64,000 nt of DNA from an uncultured Muribaculaceae bacterium (GCA_910578395.1 CAJTPZ010000003.1:192703-256702), one strand, 5' to 3'. Counted from the first letter of the stretch, positions 1-8,901 are shown. Program-made: numbers and translations. The notes: a model not told the origin generated them from the letters alone.

Positions 1-72
1 GAAGCTGAAGCAAACAACATCACATCTGACGAGGTAATTTCAGAGATCCTCGACAAAGTAGAAGTGCCCTGA
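1..72 (+). CDS. MoxR-family AAA+ ATPase, C-terminal end only (partial)
   Basis: The window opens inside a reading frame that ends at the TGA at 70-72. The 23 visible residues (EAEANNITSDEVISEIL and following, ending VEVP) match the usual C-terminus of MoxR-type AAA+ ATPases, where an E-A-E-A segment precedes a final helix. MoxR ATPases are thought to act as chaperones that work with VWA-domain proteins. The next genes encode DUF58 and VWA (BatA/BatB) proteins, which is the normal order of the Bacteroides bat operon and supports the call. The ATPase core lies outside the window, so Walker motifs cannot be checked. Confidence 0.75.
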   Translation, partial: EAEANNITSDEVISEILDKVEVP

Positions 73-109
73 TTTCCTTAATAATAACGTTAAAAGAAAG
101 AACCCGGAG

Positions 110-129
110 TTGATCCCAGCTGGGATCAA
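110..129. repeat. Perfect 20-bp palindrome between moxR and the DUF58 gene
   Basis: The half-site TTGATCCCAG is followed directly by its reverse complement CTGGGATCAA. In RNA it would fold as an 8-bp stem with an AGCT loop. It lies 37 nt after the moxR stop and 21 nt before the DUF58 start. It could be an operator, an mRNA processing or stability hairpin, or a weak attenuator; no U-tract follows directly. Confidence 0.6.
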
Positions 130-150
130 TAAGTTAATCTTTTCCCGTAT

Positions 151-1026
151 ATGGATGCCAAAGAATTAATAAAGAAGGTAAGAAAGATCGAAATCAAGAC
201 CCGCGGGCTATCAAACAATGTGTTTGCGGGAGAATATCATTCGGCCTTCAAAGGACGTGGCATGACATTCTCGGAAGTCAGGGAATATCAATATGGCGAT
301 GATATAAGGGATATTGACTGGAATGTCACAGCCCGTCATAATCGTCCTTATGTGAAAGTCTACGAGGAAGAACGTGAGTTGACCGTCATGCTTCTGGTAG
401 ATGTATCTGCAAGTCGTCTTTTTGGGGCTGTCGGGATGGAAAAGCGTGAGATGATAGCTGAAATTTCAGCGACAATTGCGTTTTCTGCCATTCATAACAA
501 TGATAAAGTCGGGGTGATATTTTTCTCAGATAAAATCGAGAAATTTATACCACCCAAAAAGGGGCGAAAACATATATTGTTTATCATAAGTCAGTTGCTG
601 GACTTTGAACCAAAAAGCAAAGGCACTGACATCGCCACCGCTCTGACGTTTTTCGCCGATGCACTTAAAAAACGGTGCACAACTGTATTGATTTCCGACT
701 TTATCGATGCCCATGATTATGCACGCCCACTTACGATTGCATCGGGCAAGCACGACATGATAGCTGTGCAAGTATATGATAAACGCGACTCACAGCTTCC
801 CAATGTCGGGTTAATGAGGGTATCTGATCTCGAACGAGGAAGAGAATGCTGGATAGATACATCGGATAGTGCGACACGACAAACGTATAATAAATGGTGG
901 TATGACCGACAGAAAAAAATGTTGGAAGTTCTTGGCCGAAACGGAGTCGATGTGGCATCTATTTCAACCGACGAGGATTACGTAAAATCTCTTATGGGGC
1001 TGTTTAAGCGTCGTGGAGTAAGATGA
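151..1026 (+). CDS. DUF58 domain protein of the bat operon
   Basis: This 291-residue protein has the DUF58 signature REYQYGDDIRDIDWNVTAR around residues 44-62, followed by a VWA-like core beginning LLVDVSASRL (Asp84, Ser86 and Ser88 in the DxSxS arrangement of a metal-ion-dependent adhesion site). No signal peptide or membrane segment is seen, so it is probably cytoplasmic. DUF58 proteins regularly sit between moxR and VWA genes, and are presumed to cooperate with the MoxR ATPase in maturing or regulating a protein complex; the exact function is not established. It is second in the bat operon, 78 nt after moxR and 32 nt before the next gene. Confidence 0.9.
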   Translation: MDAKELIKKVRKIEIKTRGLSNNVFAGEYHSAFKGRGMTFSEVREYQYGDDIRDIDWNVTARHNRPYVKVYEEERELTVMLLVDVSASRLFGAVGMEKREMIAEISATIAFSAIHNNDKVGVIFFSDKIEKFIPPKKGRKHILFIISQLLDFEPKSKGTDIATALTFFADALKKRCTTVLISDFIDAHDYARPLTIASGKHDMIAVQVYDKRDSQLPNVGLMRVSDLERGRECWIDTSDSATRQTYNKWWYDRQKKMLEVLGRNGVDVASISTDEDYVKSLMGLFKRRGVR

Positions 1027-1058
1027 AATATTGACGAATTAGAAGATATATACACAGA

Positions 1059-2090
1059 ATGTCATCAAAATTGTTCCGACATATATTGACAACCGGGCTT
1101 TTTGCAGTGATAAGCCTACCCGTAATGTCGGGTAGGAATCCGGATGTGAGCGTGAAAGTCGAACTTGATTCGGCAATTCTTCTCATGGGGCGTACGACGC
1201 CGCTCCATGTTGAGATACTTCAGCCACAGGGTACTCAGGGAATGTTGATGATACCGGCCGACACACTCATGACAAATGTCGAGATTGCAAATGCCGGAAC
1301 TGACGATACATTGAAAAACGGATTGACTGATCAGCTTGAGCAGATCAAAAGAATGATTACGCTTCAATCTTTTGACTCAGGACTGTATCGTCTTCCTCCA
1401 ATCGCTTACGTCACGGAATCAGGCGATACTATGTATTCCAATACCGTAACTCTTAAAGTTCTGCCTGCTGATATTGACACCCTTACTACAATTCACAGCA
1501 TGGCAGATGTAGCCGATGGAGGCTGGAAATGGTTTGACTGGCTTCCTGATTTTATTATAGATCACTGGGGTTGGATTATTGTCTGTATCCTGATTATCGT
1601 AGGCGGTATATGGGTATGGCTTGTGATGAAGAAAAAAGTTTCCATACCTCTTGTGCCAAAGTCGAAGCCGGTATCGCCTTATGATGCAGCAATCGCTGGG
1701 CTTGAAAAGCTCAAAGATGAGCATTTATGCGAAAATGGCAGAGAGAAAGAATACTATACTCGTCTTACCGATATACTTCGCCGCTATCTTGATGGGCGTT
1801 TTGGCATCAATGCCATGGAAATGACATCATCACAAATACTTAGGGCTCTTGAGAAGCAACCCGACACACGTGATCATAAAGGTATGCTGCAAAGAGTGCT
1901 TGAAATGGCCGACTTTGTGAAATTCGCTAAAATGCGTCCGATGCCGGATGATAATGTTGCGGCATGGAACCGGGCTCTACAGTTTGTAGAAGAAACAAAA
2001 CCGCAGCCTGAACCTATAGCAGAAAATGAATCCGGAGTTGACACTGATACAGTCAAGACGAGTGAGAATCATAATGAAACAAGGTCATGA
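1059..2090 (+). CDS. Bat-operon membrane protein with BatD-like periplasmic N-terminus
   Basis: The protein has 343 residues. It begins with a signal-peptide-like stretch (hydrophobic residues about 9-24). A roughly 140-residue extracytoplasmic beta-rich region follows, then one transmembrane helix near residues 168-190 (WGWIIVCILIIVGGIWVWLV), and a charged cytoplasmic tail with a helical region resembling DUF4381-type or BatD C-terminal segments. It sits between the DUF58 and batA genes, as in other Bacteroidetes bat operons, and its stop overlaps the batA start (ATGA), indicating translational coupling. It is presumably part of the same membrane complex as BatA and BatB. I do not know a specific activity. 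Confidence 0.8.
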   Translation: MSSKLFRHILTTGLFAVISLPVMSGRNPDVSVKVELDSAILLMGRTTPLHVEILQPQGTQGMLMIPADTLMTNVEIANAGTDDTLKNGLTDQLEQIKRMITLQSFDSGLYRLPPIAYVTESGDTMYSNTVTLKVLPADIDTLTTIHSMADVADGGWKWFDWLPDFIIDHWGWIIVCILIIVGGIWVWLVMKKKVSIPLVPKSKPVSPYDAAIAGLEKLKDEHLCENGREKEYYTRLTDILRRYLDGRFGINAMEMTSSQILRALEKQPDTRDHKGMLQRVLEMADFVKFAKMRPMPDDNVAAWNRALQFVEETKPQPEPIAENESGVDTDTVKTSENHNETRS

Positions 2091-3076
2091 TACAGTTTGC
2101 TCATCCAGGCCTATTATGGCTTCTTACAATACTGATACCACTAATTGTGTGGTATATAGTCAAACGTCGCAACGCTTATCCTTCAATATCGGTAAGTTCG
2201 ACATTGTCATTCAAAGGAAAACGTACGCCATTGCGCGCTATGATGCTTCATGGTCTGTTTTTACTGAGACTACTTGCTATAGCATGTGTAATCGTGATGC
2301 TTGCACGCCCACAAACGCGTGACAGCTGGCGAACTTCTCAGACCGAAGGTACGGATATCATACTCGCACTTGACATCTCTTCATCAATGCTTGCGCGAGA
2401 CTTCAAACCTGATCGACTCGAAGCGGCTAAAGATGTTGCCAATAAATTTGTTTCGGGACGAGAAGCTGACAATATGGGGCTTGTGATATTTGCAGCCGAA
2501 AGTTTTACGGGTATGCCAATGACAACCGACCGCGCAGCTCTGACAAATTACATTTCCTCCATAGAAATGGGGATGCTTGATGACGGTACTGCAATCGGTG
2601 ATGGTCTTGCGACAGCAATAAACCGTATAAAAGACGGCAAAGCAAAGAGCAAAAGCATTATTCTGTTAACCGATGGCTCCAATAACACCGGAAATGTAGC
2701 ACCACTAACAGCTGCAGAAATTGCAAAGAAACTTGGAATAAAAGTCTACACAATAGGTGTGGGAAAGAATGGAAACGCTCCATATCCAATGCAGAATATG
2801 TTTGGACGCATAGAATATGTAAGTACTCCGGTTGTGATTGATGAAGCTACTTTAAAAGAAATCGCATCGGTGACCGGCGGAAAATATTTCCGTGCAACAG
2901 ACAACCGTGTACTGAAAGATGTCTTTGAAGAAATCGACAGTCTTGAAAAGACAGAGATGGATATCAAGCATTTCAGCCATACAGAAGATAATTATCTAAT
3001 CTGGGCACTGGCTGCGCTCGGGCTTCTTGTGTTAGAGATGGCTCTGAGAAAAACCATGCTCAGGTATATACCTTGA
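2087..3076 (+). CDS. batA: BatA, VWA-domain aerotolerance membrane protein
   Basis: The protein has 329 residues. Two hydrophobic helices (about 8-25 and 55-73) precede a von Willebrand factor A domain with a complete MIDAS motif (DISSS, residues 96-100) and a later TDG loop (LLTDGSNNTG). A C-terminal transmembrane helix lies near 300-320. The topology is typical of BatA, with the VWA domain between membrane segments. In Bacteroides fragilis the bat genes were linked to aerotolerance; the likely role is in an inner-membrane complex with MoxR. The ATG at 2087 overlaps the preceding stop by 4 nt. BatB follows 21 nt downstream and is a paralogue. Confidence 0.92.
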   Translation: MIQFAHPGLLWLLTILIPLIVWYIVKRRNAYPSISVSSTLSFKGKRTPLRAMMLHGLFLLRLLAIACVIVMLARPQTRDSWRTSQTEGTDIILALDISSSMLARDFKPDRLEAAKDVANKFVSGREADNMGLVIFAAESFTGMPMTTDRAALTNYISSIEMGMLDDGTAIGDGLATAINRIKDGKAKSKSIILLTDGSNNTGNVAPLTAAEIAKKLGIKVYTIGVGKNGNAPYPMQNMFGRIEYVSTPVVIDEATLKEIASVTGGKYFRATDNRVLKDVFEEIDSLEKTEMDIKHFSHTEDNYLIWALAALGLLVLEMALRKTMLRYIP

Positions 3077-3097
3077 GTCAAGTAAATTGCCAATACT

Positions 3098-4138
3098 ATG
3101 TTTAGTTTTGCATATCCCGAGCTATTGTATCTGTTGCTGCTTGTGCCGGTGATGACAGGCCTCTTTCTGCTTGCCCGCATGGCAAGAAAGCAGAAACTTG
3201 AGAAATACGGGCACATACCGACACTTACACCACTCATGCCGGATGCATCCCGATATAAACCTTGGATAAGACTTATTTTACAGCTTATAGCGCTTATAGC
3301 TCTTGTCATTGCCATTGCACGTCCGCGTTTTGGTGAAAAAGAGGAGACCGAACGATCGGAAGGCATAGAAGTGATGATCGCTATGGATGTGTCACGGTCG
3401 ATGCTTGCATCGTCAAGCGATGATCCGTCGGGTATATCACGTCTTGAACGCGCAAAATATATTCTATCTCGCCTGATCGACAAACTCGATAAAGATAAAG
3501 TCGGTCTTGTGGTTTTTGCCGGAGAGGCATATACACAGCTGCCTATTACAACAGATTTTGTGTCAGCCAAAATGTATCTGAATGATATAACAACTGACAT
3601 GGTTCCGTCACAGGGAACAGCTATAGGCACCGCCATAGGTATGGCCCTCAATGCTTTTACACCAGATCCTGACGCCGGCAAGGCCATAATTGTGATCACT
3701 GACGGTGAAAATCACGAGGGTAATGCAGTTGAAATGGCTCAACAGGCAAAAAGCCGTGGTGTTCAAGTTGATGTGATTGGAATTGGCTCGACCAAAGGTG
3801 CTCCAATACCTCTGAATGCATCAAGAGGGGAGTTCCTTAAAGATTACAACGGGCAGACAGTCACAACTGCCCTTAATGAAAATATGGCTCGGGAGATTGC
3901 ATCGGCAGGTGATGGAGTTTACATAAGTGGCGCATCATCATCAGCTCTAAATGAACTTACATCACAGCTTGACAATCTTCAGAAAGCGGAGTTAACTCAT
4001 GTGACTTATAAGGCAAGTGCCGAGCAATTTCCGATATTCGGATGGATTGCACTTGTATTTTTAGTTATTGATATATTTATCCTTGACCGCAAGATAAGCT
4101 GGCTTAAAAGGGTCAATTTCTTTACTAAGGAGAATTGA
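3098..4138 (+). CDS. batB: BatB, VWA-domain aerotolerance membrane protein
   Basis: This 346-residue paralogue of BatA has N-terminal helices (about 7-26 and 56-74), a VWA domain with MIDAS motif DVSRS (residues 97-101) and the ITDGEN loop, and a C-terminal hydrophobic helix (IFGWIALVFLVIDIFIL). The domain order matches BatB of Bacteroides. It lies between batA and batC with short gaps, so it is almost certainly co-transcribed. It probably pairs with BatA in a membrane complex. A 235-codon open frame on the opposite strand here is a shadow and is not annotated. Confidence 0.92.
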   Translation: MFSFAYPELLYLLLLVPVMTGLFLLARMARKQKLEKYGHIPTLTPLMPDASRYKPWIRLILQLIALIALVIAIARPRFGEKEETERSEGIEVMIAMDVSRSMLASSSDDPSGISRLERAKYILSRLIDKLDKDKVGLVVFAGEAYTQLPITTDFVSAKMYLNDITTDMVPSQGTAIGTAIGMALNAFTPDPDAGKAIIVITDGENHEGNAVEMAQQAKSRGVQVDVIGIGSTKGAPIPLNASRGEFLKDYNGQTVTTALNENMAREIASAGDGVYISGASSSALNELTSQLDNLQKAELTHVTYKASAEQFPIFGWIALVFLVIDIFILDRKISWLKRVNFFTKEN

Positions 4139-4140
4139 TT

Positions 4141-4989
4141 ATGAGCAGAATATTACAAATAGTCATGATACTTTTTTTAGGTGCTGTCACTGTTCCTGAT
4201 GTATTGGGGCAAACGACATCATCGGGCAAGCGTGAACGTGGATTTATAAGAGAAGGAAATAAACTCTATAATGAAAAACGTTTCTCGGAAGCAGAAGTAG
4301 CATATCGTAAGGCTTTGCAAGAAAACGAATATTCGGAGACGGCAATGTTTAACCTTGCCTCGGCATTGGCCAAACAGGCTTCTTTGGCTGTAGGCGAAGA
4401 AGACGGACAGAATAATCCTGCTGCAGAAGCTCAAAAATTGTTCAGTGATCTTGCCGCCAATGCCACAGATTTGAAAATTGCCGAAAACTCTTTCTACAAT
4501 CTTGGCAATATGGCTTTCAATCAGGAACAATATGACCAGAGTATTGACATGTATAAACGTGCTCTCCGCAAGAATCCTGATAATGACAAAGCAAGAGAGA
4601 ACCTTCGTCTTGCTCAACTGAAGCTTCAGGAACAACAGAATGAGGATCAGAATCAAAACCAAGACCAAAATCAGGACAATAACCAAGATCAACAAGATAA
4701 GGAGCAAAATCAGAATCAACAGGATCAGAATCAAGATCAAGACCAAAACCAGGATAATAACCAGGACCAGCAGAATCAAGATCAAAATCAAAGTCAGAAT
4801 CAAGACCAGAAACAGGATCAGAATAATGACAGACAGGATGATCAAAACGGTATAAGCGACCGCAATGCCGAGCAGATTCTTAAGGCCATGGAAAACGAAG
4901 AGAATGCTACCCGCAGGAAGATTGAAGCAAGACGTGCTCAGGAAGAATTGAAAAACGCTTCAAAAAATAAGACAGACAAACCTTGGTGA
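4141..4989 (+). CDS. batC: BatC, TPR protein with Gln/Asn/Asp-rich tail
   Basis: The start at ATG 4141 is preferred over the in-frame TTG at 4135 because AAGGAG (4127-4132) is suitably placed and the signal peptide then begins MSRILQIVMILF. The product is about 282 residues: signal peptide, tetratricopeptide repeats (roughly residues 35-160, including NSFYNLGNMAFNQEQYDQS and a second canonical repeat), a long Q/N/D-only region (about 4630-4845), and a basic-acidic helical C-terminus ending DKPW. BatC is a standard bat-operon member and is probably periplasmic, acting as a protein-interaction module for BatA, BatB and BatD. The low-complexity region is repetitive and likely varies in length between strains. 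Confidence 0.88.
   Translation: MSRILQIVMILFLGAVTVPDVLGQTTSSGKRERGFIREGNKLYNEKRFSEAEVAYRKALQENEYSETAMFNLASALAKQASLAVGEEDGQNNPAAEAQKLFSDLAANATDLKIAENSFYNLGNMAFNQEQYDQSIDMYKRALRKNPDNDKARENLRLAQLKLQEQQNEDQNQNQDQNQDNNQDQQDKEQNQNQQDQNQDQDQNQDNNQDQQNQDQNQSQNQDQKQDQNNDRQDDQNGISDRNAEQILKAMENEENATRRKIEARRAQEELKNASKNKTDKPW
4630..4845 (+). repeat. Q/N/D-coding low-complexity repeat inside batC
   Basis: About 216 nt consist almost only of CAG/CAA, AAT/AAC and GAT/GAC codons. The unit reading NQDQNQDNNQDQQ occurs near 4660-4695 and again near 4735-4775. The repeat keeps the reading frame. It produces spurious long open frames on the other strand and in another frame. Confidence 0.85.
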
Positions 4990-5006
4990 GTAGTCAAAAG
5001 AGGGAT

Positions 5007-6851
5007 ATGAAATCAGCTAAGGAATTAAATAGAGTAGTTGCAGTACTGCTATCGATAATAGCATTTTCGATCAATGCCATTGCTGCGGATGTGAAATTCC
5101 GGGTGTTACCACCACGTAATGTAATTGAAGGCAACAAATTCAATGTTACTTTCCGTCTTGAAAATGCCGATGGCAATGGACTGAAGGTTTCGGAAATAAA
5201 CGGATGTCAATTCCTTTATGGCCCATCGGAGTCTACTCAGCAGTCATACCAGTATGTTAACGGACGTACTTCTTCGCAAAAGACGGTTGATTACTCATTT
5301 GTCTACAAAGCAGGTGCAGCTGGAGAATACACAATACCGGCAGCGTCCATCCAGGTCGACGGAAAGACTTTTCAAACTGATCCACTTACATTCAAGGTTA
5401 TTCCGGCCGACAGTAGTGCTGCAGATAGCAACACCGGACAAGGGGGAGTGCGTGTTGACGATGCCTCTACTCATACTTCCGATAAACCGGTTGGAAAAGA
5501 CGAGGTGTTTGTGCGCATTATTCCTTCGCGTACAAATGTATATGAAGAAGAACCGATAGAATGTGTGATAAAACTTTACACAAAGTATCAGATCGGCAGT
5601 TTCCTATCAGTCTCACAGCCTAATTTTGACGGATGTCTCATTGATGAGATTGCAGTACAACCCTCACTGAATGAAATAGAGCATTACAATGGTCAGAATT
5701 ATATGACAGCTGTACTCAAGAAAGTGCTGGTTTTTCCGCAAAAATCAGGACAGCTTAAGTTTAATTCCGGCAAGTATGATATTTCGGTTGTGCAATATGA
5801 ACGTGTCGGCGGAGGTTTTTTCTCAACCAATATTCCTGTTGAAAAAGAAATACATGTAGCGCCCGGAGATCTGACTATTAACGTAAAAGAACTTCCAACA
5901 CCCCAACCAGAAGATTTTACAGGTGCTGTCGGTCAATTCACTGCAGAAAGCCGTCTAAGCAGCGATGCGCTTCGCACCAATGAAGCCGCTACAATGACAA
6001 TCACGATTTCCGGAATAGGAAACATACGTTATATAAAAGCGCTTGAGGTTGACTTCCCTGCTGATTTCGAACAATATTCACCACATACCGAAATTGATGC
6101 CAGCGTCGTCGGCAACAATGTAAAAGGAAAACAGACTGTAGAATACACATTTGTTCCTCAGACACCAGGTGATTATACAATACCTCCTATCGATTTCGTA
6201 TACTTTGATCCGGAAAAGAAAGAGTATATAACAATCACATTGCCAGAACGAAACATAAAGGTCGCCAAAGGAGTCGGAACTACAGCCGGCACTTCAAACA
6301 TAGAACAAAAAGATATAAATGCCACAGTTACCGACATTTTACATATAAAACAGAATGTATCGGATCTCAATTCGTCTCATAGCCTGTATGTACACAACAC
6401 TGGCTATTGGATTATCTGGGTTCTTTTGATAGTGGCTCTTGGTGGAGCTATAGTATATACCAGGAAAATAACAGAACGAAACGCAGATATAGCAGGCCGT
6501 AGACTTGCCAAAGCTGGTAAAGTCGGAAAGAAGAGACTGAAACAGGCAAAAGCCTATATGACGGGCAATGATCCGAAATCGGCTGACAAATTCTATGAAG
6601 AGCTTTTAAAAGCCATGTGGGGTTATATCGGAGATAAATTCAGACTGTCCTCGTCGCAGCTGACCCGCCAGAACATTTCTACAAATCTTTCGGCTCACAA
6701 TGTACCGGAAGAAACAATCGGGCTGGTTGTACGTGTGCTTGATGAATGTGAGATGGCTCGCTATACACCTTCGTCGACATCAGAGGAAGCCCGCCATGAT
6801 GTTCTGGAAATGGCAGAACAAGCAATCAATTGTCTTGAAAAAACAAAATAA
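5007..6851 (+). CDS. batD: BatD, oxygen-tolerance protein
   Basis: The ATG at 5007 follows the purine-rich AAAGAGGG and starts a clear signal peptide (MKSAKELNRVVAVLLSIIAF), so it is preferred over TTG 4983 or GTG 4986. The 614-residue protein is a large periplasmic beta-sandwich protein. It carries BatD-type segments such as the PRNVIEGNKFNVTFRLEN opening, one transmembrane helix late in the protein (TGYWIIWVLLIVALGGAIVY), and a cytoplasmic helical tail. It is thought to be the main periplasmic partner of BatA and BatB. It follows batC with a 17-nt gap and precedes batE by 20 nt. Confidence 0.9.
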   Translation: MKSAKELNRVVAVLLSIIAFSINAIAADVKFRVLPPRNVIEGNKFNVTFRLENADGNGLKVSEINGCQFLYGPSESTQQSYQYVNGRTSSQKTVDYSFVYKAGAAGEYTIPAASIQVDGKTFQTDPLTFKVIPADSSAADSNTGQGGVRVDDASTHTSDKPVGKDEVFVRIIPSRTNVYEEEPIECVIKLYTKYQIGSFLSVSQPNFDGCLIDEIAVQPSLNEIEHYNGQNYMTAVLKKVLVFPQKSGQLKFNSGKYDISVVQYERVGGGFFSTNIPVEKEIHVAPGDLTINVKELPTPQPEDFTGAVGQFTAESRLSSDALRTNEAATMTITISGIGNIRYIKALEVDFPADFEQYSPHTEIDASVVGNNVKGKQTVEYTFVPQTPGDYTIPPIDFVYFDPEKKEYITITLPERNIKVAKGVGTTAGTSNIEQKDINATVTDILHIKQNVSDLNSSHSLYVHNTGYWIIWVLLIVALGGAIVYTRKITERNADIAGRRLAKAGKVGKKRLKQAKAYMTGNDPKSADKFYEELLKAMWGYIGDKFRLSSSQLTRQNISTNLSAHNVPEETIGLVVRVLDECEMARYTPSSTSEEARHDVLEMAEQAINCLEKTK

Positions 6852-6871
6852 AAACGGCTTTATCGAAGATT

Positions 6872-7678
6872 ATGAAAAATATTAAAAAATACATGTTTGC
6901 AACAAAGTTGACAGCGTGGGTATTTATTTTCTTCATATCGGCCAATAATGCGAATGGCAATATCATACAGAGTGCTGATTCAGCATATCTGGCAGATGAT
7001 TACGCCTTGGCGGCATCATTGTATCTAAAAGCAGAAAAAGAACAGGGGACTTCCTCATCACTATATTATAATATAGGCAACGCTTATTATCGCTCAGGCG
7101 AGATCGGAAAGGCGATACTATATTATAAGCGAGCCTTAAAACTTGATCCGACAAACAGGGATGCACGCCAGAATCTAAAGTTTGCATTGACAAAGACTGT
7201 TGACAAACAAGAAGATAACCATACTTCATTTATCCAGAAGGTGAGTGATAGCATATTATTCAGCAATACTCCCAATGGATGGGCTGTGACAGCACTTCTT
7301 GTATTTGTAATTTTTCTCAGCGCAACAGCGGTTTATGTATTCTCCAGTTCAGTTATAATAAAAAAGATATGCTTTTTTGGCGGACTGGTAGTACTTGTGA
7401 TAGACTGCATCCTGATTTACATGGCTTGCAAATCGGCATCCATTGTTTCAGATCACTCAAGTGCAGTTGTAATATCTCCGAATGTACAGTTGTCTACAGT
7501 ACCCCGTATACCAAAAGACAAATCAGAACAAGCATTCCAACTTCATGAAGGAACAGTTGTAGAGATCGTGGATTCTGTAAAACTCAACTCGGATACAATA
7601 CCGTCCATGTGGCTTGAAGTTAAGTTAGACAATGTTCACCGCGCATGGATAAACAGCAAAGACGTAGAACGCCTATAA
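6872..7678 (+). CDS. batE: BatE, TPR and SH3-like membrane protein
   Basis: This 268-residue protein has a signal peptide (about residues 8-28), tetratricopeptide repeats (about 35-105; SSLYYNIGNAYYRSGEIGKAI is the clearest part), two transmembrane helices (about 135-155 and 165-188), and a C-terminal SH3-like region (LHEGTVVEIVDSV, then WINSKDVERL). This TPR-TM-TM-SH3 layout is that of BatE, the last gene of the bat operon. The SH3-like end may contact peptidoglycan or partner proteins. No strong terminator is seen directly after the stop; a TGTTA-N2-TAACA palindrome lies at 7698-7709. Confidence 0.88.
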   Translation: MKNIKKYMFATKLTAWVFIFFISANNANGNIIQSADSAYLADDYALAASLYLKAEKEQGTSSSLYYNIGNAYYRSGEIGKAILYYKRALKLDPTNRDARQNLKFALTKTVDKQEDNHTSFIQKVSDSILFSNTPNGWAVTALLVFVIFLSATAVYVFSSSVIIKKICFFGGLVVLVIDCILIYMACKSASIVSDHSSAVVISPNVQLSTVPRIPKDKSEQAFQLHEGTVVEIVDSVKLNSDTIPSMWLEVKLDNVHRAWINSKDVERL

Positions 7679-7697
7679 TCATAGATTGAGGCAAATG

Positions 7698-7709
7698 TGT
7701 TATATAACA
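7698..7709. promoter_or_regulatory. TGTTA-TA-TAACA palindrome upstream of the 86-residue DNA-binding protein gene
   Basis: This perfect 12-bp palindrome has half-sites TGTTA/TAACA separated by 2 nt. The same half-sites and spacing recur at 8931-8942 upstream of the Crp/Fnr gene. It lies about 30 bp upstream of a near-consensus -7 box (TGTATTTG, 7727-7734), a position compatible with an activator site. Being a binding site for the nearby Crp/Fnr protein is inference. Confidence 0.4.
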
Positions 7710-7813
7710 TACCGAGAACGCTGTTTTGTATTTGTAAAAATGAAAATATAAGTCTATATTTAAATCACAAAAAACAACTAACCACCAAGAATAAACACTA
7801 AAATCAAAAGAAT

Positions 7814-8074
7814 ATGAGCAAGACCATAAGTTTCAATGAGCTGCGTCGTCTCAAAGACAGCTTGCCCGACGGAGCTACCCATCAGATCGCTGATAAATTG
7901 AATGTGACTGTTCAGACTGTCCGCAACTATTTCGGTGGCTCGAACTACGAGTTTGGTAAGAACCATGGTGTTCATATTGAGCCTGGGCCTGACGGCGGTA
8001 TCGTAGTGCTTGATGACACAACAATCTATGATATGGCTATTGAAATTTTGGCTGCGCAGGAAAAAGCTGAATAG
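7814..8074 (+). CDS. Small conserved DNA-binding protein
   Basis: This 86-residue, soluble protein begins MSKTISFNELRRLKDSLPDG. Its N-terminal half reads like a helix-turn-helix (HQIADKLNVTVQTVRNYFGG, residues 22-41), followed by a short beta-rich segment (GVHIEPGPDGGIVVLDD) and a C-terminal helix. Proteins of this size and motif are widespread in Bacteroidetes and usually annotated only as DNA-binding protein. The gene stands alone behind batE with its own putative promoter and a strong shared terminator, so it is probably monocistronic. Targets are unknown. Confidence 0.75.
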   Translation: MSKTISFNELRRLKDSLPDGATHQIADKLNVTVQTVRNYFGGSNYEFGKNHGVHIEPGPDGGIVVLDDTTIYDMAIEILAAQEKAE

Positions 8075-8091
8075 TTTTACGAACAATTAAT

Positions 8092-8150
8092 AAAGGTTCC
8101 ATCTGTTGTACTCCTAAACAGGATTTCCAACAGATGGAACCTTTTTATTT
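8092..8150. terminator. Bidirectional terminator between the small DNA-binding gene and the Crp/Fnr gene
   Basis: A perfect 17-bp inverted repeat (arms 8092-8108 and 8128-8144) is followed by T-rich sequence on the plus strand and preceded by A-rich sequence, so it can terminate both convergent genes. Confidence 0.85.
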
Positions 8151-8163
8151 AATCATTGAATTC

Positions 8164-8874
8164 TCAGCCGAATTTTGAGATCTTTCGAAGCGCCTGTTCG
8201 TTAAGAATCTTTATACGCCTACCATCAACAATAATAATTTTCTCGGCTACAAAATTTGACAATGTACGTATAGCGTTAGATGTGGTCATATTTGACAGGT
8301 TCGCCAGATCTTCTCGTGAAAGATATATGCGCAAAGTCGTATTATCATCTTCAAGACCATAGCTTTCTTTCAGTGCAAGGAGAGCTTCTGCAAGACGTCC
8401 ACGTATGTGTTTCTGAGTAAGATTCACCAATCGTGTATCACTTCCTCCAAGATTCCTTGACAGCTCATGTATAAAAAACCACGCAAGGTTTATGTTGTTT
8501 TGAGTCAGTTCACAGACTAACGACATGGGAAGGCATCCTATTGTCGACTGCTCAAAAGCAGCCGCACTTGACACATAAGGCTCATTGGCAAAATAAGCTC
8601 TGTAACCAAAATACTGCACCGGCCGGATGAGACGAAGTATCTGAGGGCGCCCACCGATTCCATCCTTGAAAAGCTTGACTTTGCCTTTCAACAGACACCA
8701 AAGGTATTTAGGGGAGTCTTTTTCAGCATAAATTATCTGATTCCTATTAAATGTTTTAATAGAAAAAGCTTCCATAATCTTACGTTTCTCATCGCCATCG
8801 AGAACTGCCCATATTTCAGACAAATCCTCGCTGATGACTTTTTCAAGAACACTTCGTGTCGTTGTATCTGCCAT
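8164..8874 (-). CDS. Crp/Fnr-family transcriptional regulator
   Basis: The 236-residue protein has a cyclic-nucleotide-binding-like beta-barrel (about residues 20-135), a long dimer helix and a C-terminal winged helix-turn-helix (LSREDLANLSNMTTSNAIRTLSNF). There is no N-terminal cysteine cluster of the FNR type, so oxygen sensing by an Fe-S cluster is unlikely; the effector is unknown. Transcription runs away from feoAB, whose stop lies 83 bp upstream. A -7 box (8902-8909) and a 6-2-6 inverted repeat around 8930-8943 precede the gene, suggesting possible autoregulation. Confidence 0.88.
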   Translation of the reverse strand: MADTTTRSVLEKVISEDLSEIWAVLDGDEKRKIMEAFSIKTFNRNQIIYAEKDSPKYLWCLLKGKVKLFKDGIGGRPQILRLIRPVQYFGYRAYFANEPYVSSAAAFEQSTIGCLPMSLVCELTQNNINLAWFFIHELSRNLGGSDTRLVNLTQKHIRGRLAEALLALKESYGLEDDNTTLRIYLSREDLANLSNMTTSNAIRTLSNFVAEKIIIVDGRRIKILNEQALRKISKFG

Positions 8875-8901
8875 AATATTTTACAAACCATCTAACAAAT
8901 G

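Noticed and set aside
2992..3699. 235-codon open frame on the minus strand inside batB
   Set aside because: It is antisense to a clear VWA gene, low in complexity (Ser/Ile-rich) and has no family resemblance.
4219..4845. 208-codon minus-strand frame made almost only of Ile, Leu and Val
   Set aside because: It is the mirror of the Q/N/D repeat in batC and not a real membrane protein.
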